A stretch of DNA of 64,000 nucleotides from Pseudomonas sp. MF4836 (GCF_002018875.1 NZ_MVOL01000018.1:62001-126000), one strand, 5' to 3'. Shown: positions 33,148 through 42,954, numbered from the stretch's first letter. The notes: a model not told the origin generated them from the letters alone. Numbers and translations: made by a program.

Positions 33148-33687
33148 ATGGCCGAGTCGCAAACCGCGTTCGAGCTGCTGCTCGATATCGATCGGCGCTG
33201 CCGCCTGCTGGCGGCGGACCTGCCGTCCCAGGAAACCCGCCAGCACAGCTGGAGCGGGATCGGCTTTCGCATCGGTGAGCAGTGGTACGTGGCGCCCATG
33301 GGCGAAGTCAGCGAAGTCCTGCATGAACCGCGCTACACCGTCCTGCCCGGGGTGAAATCCTGGGTCAAGGGCGTGGCCAATCTGCGGGGGCGGCTGCTGC
33401 CGGTCATGGACCTGTGCGGTTTCCTCGGCCATGAGCTCTCGGCACTGCGCAAGCAACGTCGGGTGCTGGTGGTCGAGCACAAAGAGGTGTTTGCTGGGCT
33501 GATGGTGGATGAAGTCGTCGGCATGCAGCATTTTGCCCAGGACAGCCTGCAAGCCAGCGTGACCGAGCCGGCCCAGGGGGCGATCGCGCCCTACCTGCAA
33601 GGCCGTTTCGAGCGCGACCAGGTGTGGCAGGTGTTCAGCCCCTTTGCCCTGGCCGGTTCCTCGGGATTTATGGATGTAGCGCCGTGA
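33148..33687 (+). CDS. pilI: CheW-like adaptor PilI
   Basis: A 179-residue protein with one CheW domain: GIGFRIGEQWYVAPMGEVSEVL, GVANLRGRLLPVMDL and VEHKEVFAGLMVDEVVGM. It would couple the receptor PilJ to the kinase ChpA at the cell pole. It follows pilH by 11 nt. A REP-like fragment is found between it and pilJ. Confidence 0.94.
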   Translation: MAESQTAFELLLDIDRRCRLLAADLPSQETRQHSWSGIGFRIGEQWYVAPMGEVSEVLHEPRYTVLPGVKSWVKGVANLRGRLLPVMDLCGFLGHELSALRKQRRVLVVEHKEVFAGLMVDEVVGMQHFAQDSLQASVTEPAQGAIAPYLQGRFERDQVWQVFSPFALAGSSGFMDVAP

Positions 33688-33734
33688 ACCGCCAGGCATC
33701 GCCGCCGCGGGGCCCGTCATGAGCGCTGTGCACT

Positions 33735-33764
33735 TACAACGCGGGCATGCTCGCTCGCCACAGG
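33735..33764 (+). repeat. REP-like fragment between pilI and pilJ
   Basis: ACAACGCGGGCATGCTCGCT (33737-33756) followed by CGCCACAGGCC resembles the abundant P. fluorescens group repeat of the GCGGGCAAGC-TCGCTCCCACAGG type, here with changes. It fills part of the 85-nt gap before pilJ, whose start is at 33773. Confidence 0.5.
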
Positions 33765-33772
33765 CCTGATCG

Positions 33773-35836
33773 ATGATAAAAGCCAAAACCGCCAAGCCCG
33801 TGGAAGGTTCGCGCAGCCGCTCGCAGATCATCGTGCTGTTTATCGCGCTGATCATTTTCATCATGCTGCTGTTCGCCAACTTCGCTTACCTCAACACCCA
33901 GGCCACCTACGACAAGCAGTACATCGGCCACGCCGGCGAGCTGCGGGTGCTGTCCCAGCGCATTGCCAAGAACGCCACCGAAGCCGCCGCCGGCAAGGCT
34001 GCCGCGTTCAAGCTGCTGAGTGATGCGCGCAACGATTTTGCCCAGCGCTGGGGTTACCTGAAAAAAGGCGACCCGGCCACCGGCCTGCCCGGCGCGCCGC
34101 TGGCCGTGCGCGATGAAATGCACGCCGTGCAGCAGGACTGGGAAAAACTGCTGAAGAACACCGACGCCATTCTTGCCAGCGAACAGACCGTGCTGTCCTT
34201 GCATCAAGTGGCCGCGACCCTCGCGGAAACCGTGCCGCAACTGCAGGTGGAGTACGAGAAGGTGGTCGAAATCCTCCTCCAGCGTGGCGCGCCGGCGGCC
34301 CAGGTGGCCGTGGCTCAGCGTCAGTCGCTGCTGGCGGAACGGATCCTGGGCGCGGTGAACACCGTGCTCGCCGGGGATGAGAATGCGGTCCAGGCCGCCG
34401 ATGCCTTCGGGCGCGATGCGGCACGCTTTGGCCAGGTGCTGAACGGCATGTTGCAGGGCAATCCGGCGCTGAAGATCAGCCAGGTCGAAGACCGTGATGC
34501 CCGCGCCCGGCTGGCCGAGATCTCCGAGCTGTTCGAGTTCGTGTCGGGCTCGGTGGATGAAATCCTCGAAACCTCTCCCGAGCTGTTCCAGGTTCGCGAG
34601 TCCGCGAGCAATATCTTCAGCCTCTCGCAAACCCTGCTCGATGAAGCCTCGCGCCTGGCCAACGGTTTTGAGAACCTGGCCGGTGGCCGCTCCCTGGACA
34701 CCATTGGTGGTTATGTCCTGGGGTTGCTGGCGCTGATGTCGATCATCCTGATCGGCCTGGTGATGGTGCGCGAGACCAATCGCCAACTGCGCGAGACCGC
34801 TGAAAAGAACGAGCGCAACCAGAACGCGATCATGCGCCTGCTGGATGAAATCGAAGACCTGGCCGACGGCGACCTGACGGTGACGGCCTCGGTCACCGAA
34901 GACTTCACCGGAACCATCGCCGACTCGATCAACTATTCCGTCGACCAACTGCGCGACCTGGTGGCCACCATCAACCTCACCGCCGGCCAGGTGGCCGGTG
35001 CCGTGCAGGAAACCCAGGCCACCGCCATGCAACTGGCCGAAGCCTCGGAGCATCAGGCGCAGCAGATTTCCGAAGCCTCCACCGCGATCAACGACATGGC
35101 CCAGTCCATCGACCAGGTCTCGGCCAACGCTGCCGAGTCGTCGGCGGTGGCCGAGCGTTCGGTGGAGATCGCCAACAAGGGCAATGAGGTGGTGCACAAC
35201 ACCATCCACGGCATGGACAACATCCGCGAGCAGATCCAGGACACCGCCAAGCGCATCAAGCGTCTGGGTGAGTCTTCCCAGGAGATCGGCGACATTGTCA
35301 GTCTGATCGACGACATCGCCGACCAGACCAACATCCTCGCCCTGAACGCGGCGATCCAGGCCTCCATGGCCGGGGACGCCGGGCGCGGTTTTGCAGTGGT
35401 GGCCGATGAGGTGCAGCGTCTGGCCGAGCGCTCTTCGGCGGCCACGCGGCAGATCGAGACCCTGGTGCGGGCGATCCAGACCGACACCAACGAAGCGGTA
35501 ATCTCCATGGAGCAGACCACCTCCGAAGTGGTGCGCGGTGCGCGCCTGGCCCAGGACGCCGGGGTGGCTCTGGAAGAAATCGAAGGCGTGTCCAAGACCC
35601 TGGCGGCGCTGATCCAGAGCATTTCCAATGCGGCGCAGCAGCAGACCTCATCGGCCGGGCAGATTTCCCTGACCATGAACGTGATCCAGCAGATCACCTC
35701 ACAAACTTCGTCCGGTTCCACCGCGACGGCTGAAAGCATTGGCAACCTGGCAAAAATGGCCAGCCAACTGCGGCGTTCGGTGTCCGGCTTCACCTTGCCG
35801 GCCTCTCGGGAACTCGCCCCGGGTGACAAACGCTAA
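33773..35836 (+). CDS. pilJ: Methyl-accepting chemotaxis-type receptor PilJ
   Basis: A 687-residue receptor. The first membrane helix is IIVLFIALIIFIMLLFANF (about 19-37), then a periplasmic part with two PilJ sensory units, including HAGELRVLSQRIAKNATEAAAG. A second helix (about 316-333, LGLLALMSIILIGLVMVR) leads to HAMP and the signalling domain, with tip sequence DQTNILALNAAIQASMAGDAGRGFAVVADEV. It lacks a C-terminal CheR-binding pentapeptide. In this cluster no methyltransferase follows it. Confidence 0.95.
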   Translation: MIKAKTAKPVEGSRSRSQIIVLFIALIIFIMLLFANFAYLNTQATYDKQYIGHAGELRVLSQRIAKNATEAAAGKAAAFKLLSDARNDFAQRWGYLKKGDPATGLPGAPLAVRDEMHAVQQDWEKLLKNTDAILASEQTVLSLHQVAATLAETVPQLQVEYEKVVEILLQRGAPAAQVAVAQRQSLLAERILGAVNTVLAGDENAVQAADAFGRDAARFGQVLNGMLQGNPALKISQVEDRDARARLAEISELFEFVSGSVDEILETSPELFQVRESASNIFSLSQTLLDEASRLANGFENLAGGRSLDTIGGYVLGLLALMSIILIGLVMVRETNRQLRETAEKNERNQNAIMRLLDEIEDLADGDLTVTASVTEDFTGTIADSINYSVDQLRDLVATINLTAGQVAGAVQETQATAMQLAEASEHQAQQISEASTAINDMAQSIDQVSANAAESSAVAERSVEIANKGNEVVHNTIHGMDNIREQIQDTAKRIKRLGESSQEIGDIVSLIDDIADQTNILALNAAIQASMAGDAGRGFAVVADEVQRLAERSSAATRQIETLVRAIQTDTNEAVISMEQTTSEVVRGARLAQDAGVALEEIEGVSKTLAALIQSISNAAQQQTSSAGQISLTMNVIQQITSQTSSGSTATAESIGNLAKMASQLRRSVSGFTLPASRELAPGDKR

Positions 35837-35865
35837 GGCAGACGAAGACTTTGACTGGAGTGGTT

Positions 35866-38800
35866 ATGGTTGATCGGCACGACTATGTGGCCCTCGAATG
35901 GGTCAAGGGCGAAATTGCCGAGACCCTGAAGCAGGCCTATCAGGCGCTGGAGCATCTGCTCGATGAGCCGTTGGCGGCCGACGCCATCGGCCAGTGCCTG
36001 GAGGGCATCCATCAGGTCCATGGCAGCCTGCAGATGGTCGAGTTCTATGGCGCGGCGCTGCTGGCCGAAGAGATGGAGCAACTGGCCCTGGCCTTGCAGC
36101 AGCACCGCGTGTCCCAGCGTGACGAAGCCATCCGCCTGTTGTTGCAGGCCATCACTCAACTGCCGCAATACCTGGATCGGGTGCAAAGTGCGCGGCGCGA
36201 CCTGCCGCTGGTGGTGTTGCCGCTGCTCAACGACCTGCGCAGTGCCCGTGGCGAGAGTCTGCTCTCGGAAACCAGCCTGTTCAGCCCCCTGCTGCCCAGC
36301 CTCGCGCCGCTCGACGCGGCGGCCCTGGCCGAGCTGGATCCGGGGCAATGGCAGGTCTTGTTGCGCAAACTGCGGCATATGCTGCAAACCGCGCTGGTGG
36401 ACCTGCTGCGGGAACAGGATGTGGAAAACAGCCTGTCCTATATGACCCGCGTGTTCGAGCGCCTTGAGGCCTTGTGCCAGAACGCGCCGCTGGGGCCGTT
36501 GTGGCAGATTTCCCTGGCCCTGGTGGACGGCATGCGCCATGAGGTGGTGGCCAACAGCCCGGCGGTGCGCAGCCTGCTCAAGGATGTCGACCGCCAGCTC
36601 AAGCGCCTGTTCGAGGAAGGCATCGCCGGGGTCAACCAGCCGGCGCCGGACGAATTGCTCAAGAGCCTGCTGTTTTACATCGCCAAGGCCCGTCATCCCA
36701 CCCCGCAGATGCAGATCATGAAAGAACGCTACGCCCTGGACGACGCGCTGCCCGACAGCGCCCTGGTCGATGAGGAGCGCGCACGCATGGCGGGCCCCGA
36801 CCGCGACGCCATGCGCTCGGTCCTGGCCGCGCTGTGCGAGGAGCTGGTACGGGTCAAGGAGCGCCTGGATCTGTTCGTGCGCAGCGACCGGCAGCACGCT
36901 GATGACCTGGACAGCCTGCTGGCGCCGTTGCGGCAGATCGCCGACACCCTCGCGGTGCTGGGTTTTGGCCAGCCGCGCAAGGTGATCATCGACCAGTTGG
37001 CGGTGGTCCAGAGCCTGGCCCAGGGCCAGCGCGAACCCAATGACGCGGTGCTGATGGATGTGGCCGGCGCCTTGCTGTATGTCGAGGCGACCCTGGCCGG
37101 TATGGTCGGCACCGTGGAGCCTGAAAGCCGCGAAGAAAGCCGCCTGCCCACCACCGACCTGACCCAGATCCACCAATTGGTGATCAAGGAAGCGCGGCTG
37201 TGCCTGCAACAGGCCAAGGACCTGATCGTTGAATACATCGACGCCGATTGGGACCGCGAGCACCTGTTGCCTTTGCCCGAGCTGCTGACCCAGGTGCGCG
37301 GGGCGCTGGCGATGATTCCCCTGAGCCGCGCCGCGAGCCTGCTCGAAGCCTGCAACAGCTTTATCCGTGAACACCTGCTGCCCGACCCGGTCCGCCCCGA
37401 GTGGCAGCAACTGGACAGCCTGGCCGACGTGATCACCAGCATCGAGTATTACCTTGAGCGCCTGAGCGAAGACCCCGAGGCCCCCGGAGAGAAAATCCTC
37501 GATGTGGCCGAGCAGGGCTTGGCCGCGCTGGGTTATGTGCCGGTCGAACAGGTGCCGCTTCTCGACGATGTGCTCAGCCCCGGCGAAGCCCTGGTGATGC
37601 AGGACCTGCAGGAACTCGACGACCCGCAGGTGGTGCAGTCCCTGGCTGATGTGCTGGCCAGCCCGGTGTCGGCCCTCAACCCGCCGGCGCTCAACACCCC
37701 GGGCAGCCTGCTGCCGCCGCCGCGGGACGAAGCACCGGTGGACGATGAGCTGCGGGAAGTGTTCCTCGAGGAAACCGACGAGGTGCTGGAAGTGCTGCGC
37801 GAGTACCTGCCGCGCTGGTCGGCCGATCCTGCGAGCAAGGCCGCGCTGAGTGAGCTGCGCCGCGCCTTCCATACCCTCAAGGGCAGTGGGCGCATGGTGC
37901 GTGCGCTGGTCCTGGGGGAACTGGCGTGGGCCGTCGAGAACCTGCTCAACCGGGTGCTGGAGCGCAGCGTCGAGCCCGGGCCCCAGGTTTGGCAACTGCT
38001 GGGCGAAGTGGTGCAGCTGCTGCCGGAGCTGATCGCCGAATTCGCCGCCCAGGCCCAGCGTCAGCGTGACGATGTCGACCAACTGGCGGCCCGTGCCCAT
38101 GCCCTGGCCAAGGGCGATGACGCCGAGCCGGTGGAGCACACGGCGAGCGGTGCCCTCGATCCGCAGTTGCTGGAGATTTTCCGCAATGAAGCGCAAACCC
38201 ACCTCGACAGCATCAATCGCTTTCTCGACCACGCCGCCGAGCACCTGCCGTTGCAGGCCAGCGACGAGTTGCAACGGGCCCTGCACACCCTGAAGGGCAG
38301 TGCCTCGATGGCCGGAGTCTTGCCGATTGCCGAGCTGGCGGCGCCTCTTGACCAGTTGGCCCGGGAGTATCGCGCGCACCTGATCGCCCTCGACCTGGAT
38401 GAAGTCGAGCTGCTGCTGGAGGCCGAGGGCCTGTTTCGCCGTGGCCTGAAGCAGTTGGGCAACGATCCCCAGGCGCCCATCAACGGGGCGCGGTCATTGA
38501 TCGACCGCACCCAGGCCCTGCTGGGCGAACGCCTGGAAAAACTCCTCAATTCCCCTACCAGCGGGCTGCGCATCAAGCGCGACCCGCAACTGATCAACAA
38601 CTTCCTGGCCCAGGGCATGGACATCCTGCTGGACGCCGAAAACCTGTTGCGCCGCTGGCAGCAGCACCCCGGCGCGCGTCAGGAACTGAGCGCGCTGCTG
38701 GATGAGCTGACGACCCTGGGCGAGGGCGCGCACCTGGCCGACCTGCAACCGATGGATGAGTTGTGCGAAGCCTTGCTCGACCTGTATGGGGCGGTGGAGG

Positions 38801-41787
38801 AAAGCAGCCTGGCGGTCAGCGAGCGCTTCTTCCACGAGGCCGAAAGCGCCCATGAAGCGCTGATCAATATGCTCGACGAGCTGGCCGCCGGGCAGGTGGT
38901 CAGCCCGCAACCGGCGCGGGTCAGGGCCTTGCGCGAGTTGCTCGAGGAAGGCCTGGACCCGACGGCCACCGGGCTGATCCGCAGCGACGGCAGTCGCACC
39001 CTGAGCATCAGTGAACTGGGGGCTGCCACCGCCGAGCTGGGGCAGGCTGCGGACCTGCCAGAGCAGGACGATGAAATTGTCGCGATCTTCCTCGAAGAGG
39101 CAGTCGATATCCTGGAAAGTGCGGGCCAGGCCCTGCAACGCTGGTTGTCCGACCCGGACAACGGCGCGCCGCTGTTGTCCTTGCAGCGCGACCTGCACAC
39201 CCTCAAGGGTGGCGCACGCATGGCCGCCGTCGGGCCGGTGGGCGACCTGGCCCATGAGCTGGAAAACCTGTACCAGGGCCTGGTGGACCGGCGTTACCAG
39301 CACAGCTCGGAACTGGCGCAGCTGCTGCAGCACAGCCACGATCAACTGGCAGTACTGCTGGAGCAGTTGCAGCGGCAACAGCCGTTGGATGAACCGCAGG
39401 AACTGATCGAGGCCATCAGCCGTTTCCGCCAGCGGGCGAGTGTCGCCCCCGAGGTCGTGGAGCCATTGGCCGACAGTGATTCGGCCGCCCATGACCCGGA
39501 GCTGCTGGAGATCTTCCTCGAGGAAGGTTTCGACATCATCGACAGCTCCGCTGCGGCGCTGGTCCGCTGGCAGGCCGAGCCCCAGGGGCGGCAGGAGGTG
39601 GAAACCCTGCTGCGTGACCTGCACACCCTCAAGGGTGGGGCGCGGATGGTGGAAATCGTCCCGATCGGCGACCTGGCCCACGAGTTGGAGTTTCTCTTCG
39701 AAGGCCTGTCCTCCGGGCTGCTGCACGCCACCCCCGCGTTGTTCAGCCTGCTGCAAAGCAGCCACGACCGGCTGGCGCAGATGCTCGATGCGGCCCGCGC
39801 GGGGCAGCCGATCAAGCCCGCCGACAGCCTGATCGAAGCGATCCGGGCGTTTACCCATCCTTCTGTCGAGCCCAGCCCGCCGCCAGCGCTGCTCAGCCTG
39901 CCGCCGCCGAGCAAGCCTGAGACGCCTGTGCCGGTGGTCGAGGCTCCGGCCGGGGACATGGTCAAGGTGTCGGCTGAACTGCTGGATGACCTGGTCAACC
40001 TGGCCGGGGAAACCTCGATCTTTCGCGGGCGTATCGAACAGCAGGTCAACGATGCGCGGGTGGCCCTGAGCGAGATGGAAACCACCATCGAGCGCATGCG
40101 CGACCAACTGCGCCGGCTCGACACCGAAACCCAGGGCCGCATCCTCAGCCGCCAGCAGGTGGAGGCCGAGCGCCTGGGCTATGAAGAATTCGACCCGCTG
40201 GAAATGGACCGCCATTCCCAGTTGCAGCAGCTGTCGCGGGCCCTGTTCGAGTCGGCCTCCGACCTGCTCGACCTCAAGGAAACCCTCGACCGCCGCAATC
40301 ACGACGCACACAACCTGCTGCAGCAGCAGGGGCGAATCAACACCGAATTGCAGGAAGGCTTGATGCGCACGCGCATGGTGCCGTTCGAACGCATGGTGCC
40401 GCGGCTCAAGCGCATCGTGCGCCAGGTCGCCAGCGAACTGGGCAAGGAGGTCGAGTTCGTCGTCGGCAATGCCGAGGGCGAGATGGACCGCAACGTGCTG
40501 GAGCGCATGGTGGCGCCCCTGGAACACATGCTGCGCAACGCCGTCGACCATGGCCTGGAATCGGCCGAGGCGCGGTTGGCGGTGGGCAAGCCGGCCCAGG
40601 GCCGGATCACCCTGGACCTGGCACACGAAGGTGGCGACATCGTTTTCGACATGCGTGACGACGGTGCCGGGGTGCCGCTGGAGGCGGTGCGCAGCAAGGC
40701 GATCAAGCGCGGGCTGCTGGACCCGAACCTCGAAATCAGCGACCGCGACGTGCTGCAATTCATCATGCAGCCGGGGTTCTCCACGGCGGAAAAAATCACC
40801 CAGATTTCCGGGCGCGGCGTGGGCATGGACGTGGTGCATGAAGAGGTGCGGCAGTTGGGCGGCACCATGAGCATCGACTCGATCCCGGGGCAGGGCGTGC
40901 ACTTTCGGATTCGCCTGCCGTTTACCGTGTCGGTCAATCGGGCACTGATGGTGCAGTGTGCCGACGAGCAATACGCGATCCCGCTGAACACCATCGAAGG
41001 CATCGTCCGCGTACTGCCGGTGGAGCTCGACAGCTATTACCAGCTCGATCCGCCGCGTTATGAATACGCCGGTCAGCGCTACGACCTGTGCTACCTCGGC
41101 GAACTGCTGCACACCGTCGGCCGCCCGAAACTGCTGGGCCAGAGCCTGCCGCTGCCGGTGCTGCTGGTGCATTACAACGAGCACCGGATCGCGGTGCAGG
41201 TCGATGCCATGGCCGGTAGCCGGGAGATCGTGGTCAAGAGCCTTGGCCCGCAGTTCTCGGCGGTACAGGGGCTGTCGGGCGCGACCATCCTCGGCGATGG
41301 CCGGGTGGTGCTGATTCTCGATTTGCTGGCCCATATCCGCGTCCAGCAGAGCTGGTTGCCGCGCCAGCAGGTGGTGGGCAACGAGGAAGGGCCGGTAGAG
41401 GCCGAGCCGCAACGGCCGATGCTGGTCATGGTGGTGGACGATTCGGTCACGGTGCGCAAGGTCACCAGCCGCCTGCTGGAGCGTCACGGCATGAACGTGC
41501 TGACCGCCAAGGATGGGGTGGACGCCATGCTCCTGCTCGACGAGCACCTGCCGGACCTGATGCTGCTGGACATCGAAATGCCGCGCATGGACGGCTTTGA
41601 AGTGGCGATGCAGGTGCGCAGCGATCCGCGCCTGCAGCACCTGCCGATCATCATGATCACCTCGCGCACCGGGCAGAAGCACCGCGACCGGGCCATGGCC
41701 ATCGGCGTCAACGACTACCTGGGCAAGCCCTACCAAGAGTCGGTATTGCTCGAAAGCATCGCCCTGTGGAGCAAACCCCATGCTTGA
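35866..41787 (+). CDS. chpA: Hybrid chemosensory histidine kinase ChpA
   Basis: A 1973-residue CheA-type hybrid. Phosphotransfer (HPt) sites with HxxHG/HTLKG motifs are at His49, His669, His807, His1111 and His1253. A CheA core follows: dimerisation region near 1365-1490, ATPase with LEHMLRNAVDHGLE (about 1547-1560) and DMRDDGAGVPLEAV, then a CheW domain and a receiver with Asp1902 (LLDIEMPRMDG). It is shorter than the about 2470-residue P. aeruginosa protein. The ATG at 35866 is preferred; it has ACTGGAG upstream. The end overlaps chpC by 8 nt. Confidence 0.96.
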   Translation: MVDRHDYVALEWVKGEIAETLKQAYQALEHLLDEPLAADAIGQCLEGIHQVHGSLQMVEFYGAALLAEEMEQLALALQQHRVSQRDEAIRLLLQAITQLPQYLDRVQSARRDLPLVVLPLLNDLRSARGESLLSETSLFSPLLPSLAPLDAAALAELDPGQWQVLLRKLRHMLQTALVDLLREQDVENSLSYMTRVFERLEALCQNAPLGPLWQISLALVDGMRHEVVANSPAVRSLLKDVDRQLKRLFEEGIAGVNQPAPDELLKSLLFYIAKARHPTPQMQIMKERYALDDALPDSALVDEERARMAGPDRDAMRSVLAALCEELVRVKERLDLFVRSDRQHADDLDSLLAPLRQIADTLAVLGFGQPRKVIIDQLAVVQSLAQGQREPNDAVLMDVAGALLYVEATLAGMVGTVEPESREESRLPTTDLTQIHQLVIKEARLCLQQAKDLIVEYIDADWDREHLLPLPELLTQVRGALAMIPLSRAASLLEACNSFIREHLLPDPVRPEWQQLDSLADVITSIEYYLERLSEDPEAPGEKILDVAEQGLAALGYVPVEQVPLLDDVLSPGEALVMQDLQELDDPQVVQSLADVLASPVSALNPPALNTPGSLLPPPRDEAPVDDELREVFLEETDEVLEVLREYLPRWSADPASKAALSELRRAFHTLKGSGRMVRALVLGELAWAVENLLNRVLERSVEPGPQVWQLLGEVVQLLPELIAEFAAQAQRQRDDVDQLAARAHALAKGDDAEPVEHTASGALDPQLLEIFRNEAQTHLDSINRFLDHAAEHLPLQASDELQRALHTLKGSASMAGVLPIAELAAPLDQLAREYRAHLIALDLDEVELLLEAEGLFRRGLKQLGNDPQAPINGARSLIDRTQALLGERLEKLLNSPTSGLRIKRDPQLINNFLAQGMDILLDAENLLRRWQQHPGARQELSALLDELTTLGEGAHLADLQPMDELCEALLDLYGAVEESSLAVSERFFHEAESAHEALINMLDELAAGQVVSPQPARVRALRELLEEGLDPTATGLIRSDGSRTLSISELGAATAELGQAADLPEQDDEIVAIFLEEAVDILESAGQALQRWLSDPDNGAPLLSLQRDLHTLKGGARMAAVGPVGDLAHELENLYQGLVDRRYQHSSELAQLLQHSHDQLAVLLEQLQRQQPLDEPQELIEAISRFRQRASVAPEVVEPLADSDSAAHDPELLEIFLEEGFDIIDSSAAALVRWQAEPQGRQEVETLLRDLHTLKGGARMVEIVPIGDLAHELEFLFEGLSSGLLHATPALFSLLQSSHDRLAQMLDAARAGQPIKPADSLIEAIRAFTHPSVEPSPPPALLSLPPPSKPETPVPVVEAPAGDMVKVSAELLDDLVNLAGETSIFRGRIEQQVNDARVALSEMETTIERMRDQLRRLDTETQGRILSRQQVEAERLGYEEFDPLEMDRHSQLQQLSRALFESASDLLDLKETLDRRNHDAHNLLQQQGRINTELQEGLMRTRMVPFERMVPRLKRIVRQVASELGKEVEFVVGNAEGEMDRNVLERMVAPLEHMLRNAVDHGLESAEARLAVGKPAQGRITLDLAHEGGDIVFDMRDDGAGVPLEAVRSKAIKRGLLDPNLEISDRDVLQFIMQPGFSTAEKITQISGRGVGMDVVHEEVRQLGGTMSIDSIPGQGVHFRIRLPFTVSVNRALMVQCADEQYAIPLNTIEGIVRVLPVELDSYYQLDPPRYEYAGQRYDLCYLGELLHTVGRPKLLGQSLPLPVLLVHYNEHRIAVQVDAMAGSREIVVKSLGPQFSAVQGLSGATILGDGRVVLILDLLAHIRVQQSWLPRQQVVGNEEGPVEAEPQRPMLVMVVDDSVTVRKVTSRLLERHGMNVLTAKDGVDAMLLLDEHLPDLMLLDIEMPRMDGFEVAMQVRSDPRLQHLPIIMITSRTGQKHRDRAMAIGVNDYLGKPYQESVLLESIALWSKPHA

Positions 41788-42247
41788 TCACCGCGCCAGC
41801 AACCTGACCGGGCTGCTGTTGCCCCTGGCCGACCGGACCCTGGTCCTGCCCAATGTCGCGATCGCCGAACTGATCGATTACCAGCCCGGCTCGTTCGACC
41901 TGGATTCGCCGCCCTGGTACCTGGGCCTGGTGAGCTGGCGCGACCGGCAGATCCCGCTGCTCAGCTTCGAATCGGCCTGTGGCGGCAAGACCGTGATTGG
42001 CGACCGGGCGCGGATCGTTGTGCTCAACGCCCTGGGCGGGCGGCCGAACCTGGCGTTCATCGCCTTGCTGGTCCAGGGCATCCCGCGCTCGCACAAACTC
42101 GACAGCCAATTGAGCTACGTCGATGTGCCCTTGTGCGCCCTGGAAAAAGCCGCGGTACAAGTGGCCGAACAAGTGGCCAAGGTCCCCGACCTGCTGGGCC
42201 TCGAAGCCTTGCTGGTGGCGTCGGGGCTGGTGCCGGGCGAGGGCTGA
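41780..42247 (+). CDS. chpC: CheW-like protein ChpC
   Basis: A 155-residue CheW-type adaptor: LLLPLADRTLVLPNVAIAELIDY, WYLGLVSWRDRQIPLLSFE and later VQVAEQVAKVPDLLGLEALL. It resembles ChpC, which in P. aeruginosa links extra inputs to the Chp kinase. The ATG overlaps the chpA stop region by 8 nt. In P. aeruginosa chpB lies between; here it does not. This is the last gene of the cluster. Confidence 0.9.
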   Translation: MLDHRASNLTGLLLPLADRTLVLPNVAIAELIDYQPGSFDLDSPPWYLGLVSWRDRQIPLLSFESACGGKTVIGDRARIVVLNALGGRPNLAFIALLVQGIPRSHKLDSQLSYVDVPLCALEKAAVQVAEQVAKVPDLLGLEALLVASGLVPGEG

Positions 42248-42248
42248 G

Positions 42249-42269
42249 CCTGCTTAGCCGGCAAGCAGG
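42249..42269. terminator. Hairpin between convergent chpC and NADAR gene
   Basis: CCTGCTT (42249-42255) and AAGCAGG (42263-42269) form a 7-bp stem with a 7-nt loop. It lies 1 nt after the chpC stop and covers the stop codon of the facing gene. There is no T-tract, so it is a possible terminator only. Confidence 0.4.
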
Positions 42270-42826
42270 GCGCTGCGCACTTCCATCAGGGCAAACCCCA
42301 GCAGATTGAGCCCGCGCCATTTCTCCGGCTGCGAGGCTTTCTTGTCCTCGGCGGCCAGGCCGATGCCCCAGATGCGGTCCACCGGGCTGGCTTCCACCAG
42401 CAACTGCTCGCCAGTGGCCAGCAGGAACTCAGCCAGTGCCGGGTGCTGGCTGAACTTGGCCAGGTTGCCGCGCACCACGATATCGAAGCACGCCGCGTCC
42501 CACTGCGCCCCGTCAAACCCCTGCACCTGACGCCCCAATTGCTTGGCATCGGCCGGGGTTGCCGCGACGAGGATCCGCTCCAGGGTCTGGGCGTCATCGA
42601 ACAGACGGGCCTTGCCCGCCATCATGTAATGCTCGGCGCTGGCGTAACTCACCCCGTCGACCTCGAACGGCGTGGGGAACCACTGGCTGAAGCAGCTGTG
42701 GGTGACACGGCCATCCCGCGCCGGCTGGTGGCCCCAGAACATCAGGTACTCGGGCTTGAAGCCCTGCTGGAGTTGCCCCAGCAACTGCTCGACCGAGCGC
42801 ACAGGAGGGAATGCGGTTTTTGCCAT
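42254..42826 (-). CDS. NADAR (YbiA/DUF1768) family protein
   Basis: A 190-residue protein of the YbiA-like NADAR superfamily. Signature pieces are LMFWGHQPARDGRVTHSCFSQWFP, ASAEHYMMAGKARLF and VDRIWGIGLAAEDKKASQPEKWRGLNLLGFALM. Family members cleave N-glycosidic bonds, for example of ribosylated pyrimidine intermediates or ADP-ribosylated guanine on nucleic acid. The activity here is not known. The start at 42826 is the ATG before AKTAF, with GGAGGG 15-20 nt upstream. It is divergent from mdcA. Confidence 0.88.
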   Translation of the reverse strand: MAKTAFPPVRSVEQLLGQLQQGFKPEYLMFWGHQPARDGRVTHSCFSQWFPTPFEVDGVSYASAEHYMMAGKARLFDDAQTLERILVAATPADAKQLGRQVQGFDGAQWDAACFDIVVRGNLAKFSQHPALAEFLLATGEQLLVEASPVDRIWGIGLAAEDKKASQPEKWRGLNLLGFALMEVRSALLAG

Positions 42827-42954
42827 GAGAGTTCTCGTCACGTCGATGCCGGCCATTCATCGGCCGGGTGATTCGGGATGCAGCTGTGGTGGGGTGGCAG
42901 GGTACTCCAACATCGGCGGTGCAGGCACTGCCTCCATGGCTGCGGCTTGAATCA

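Noticed and set aside
35833..41781. Two very long minus-strand open frames opposite chpA (848 and 1095 codons)
   Set aside because: They are antisense shadows of chpA in high-GC DNA, rich in His, Gln and Gly, with no domain or ribosome site.
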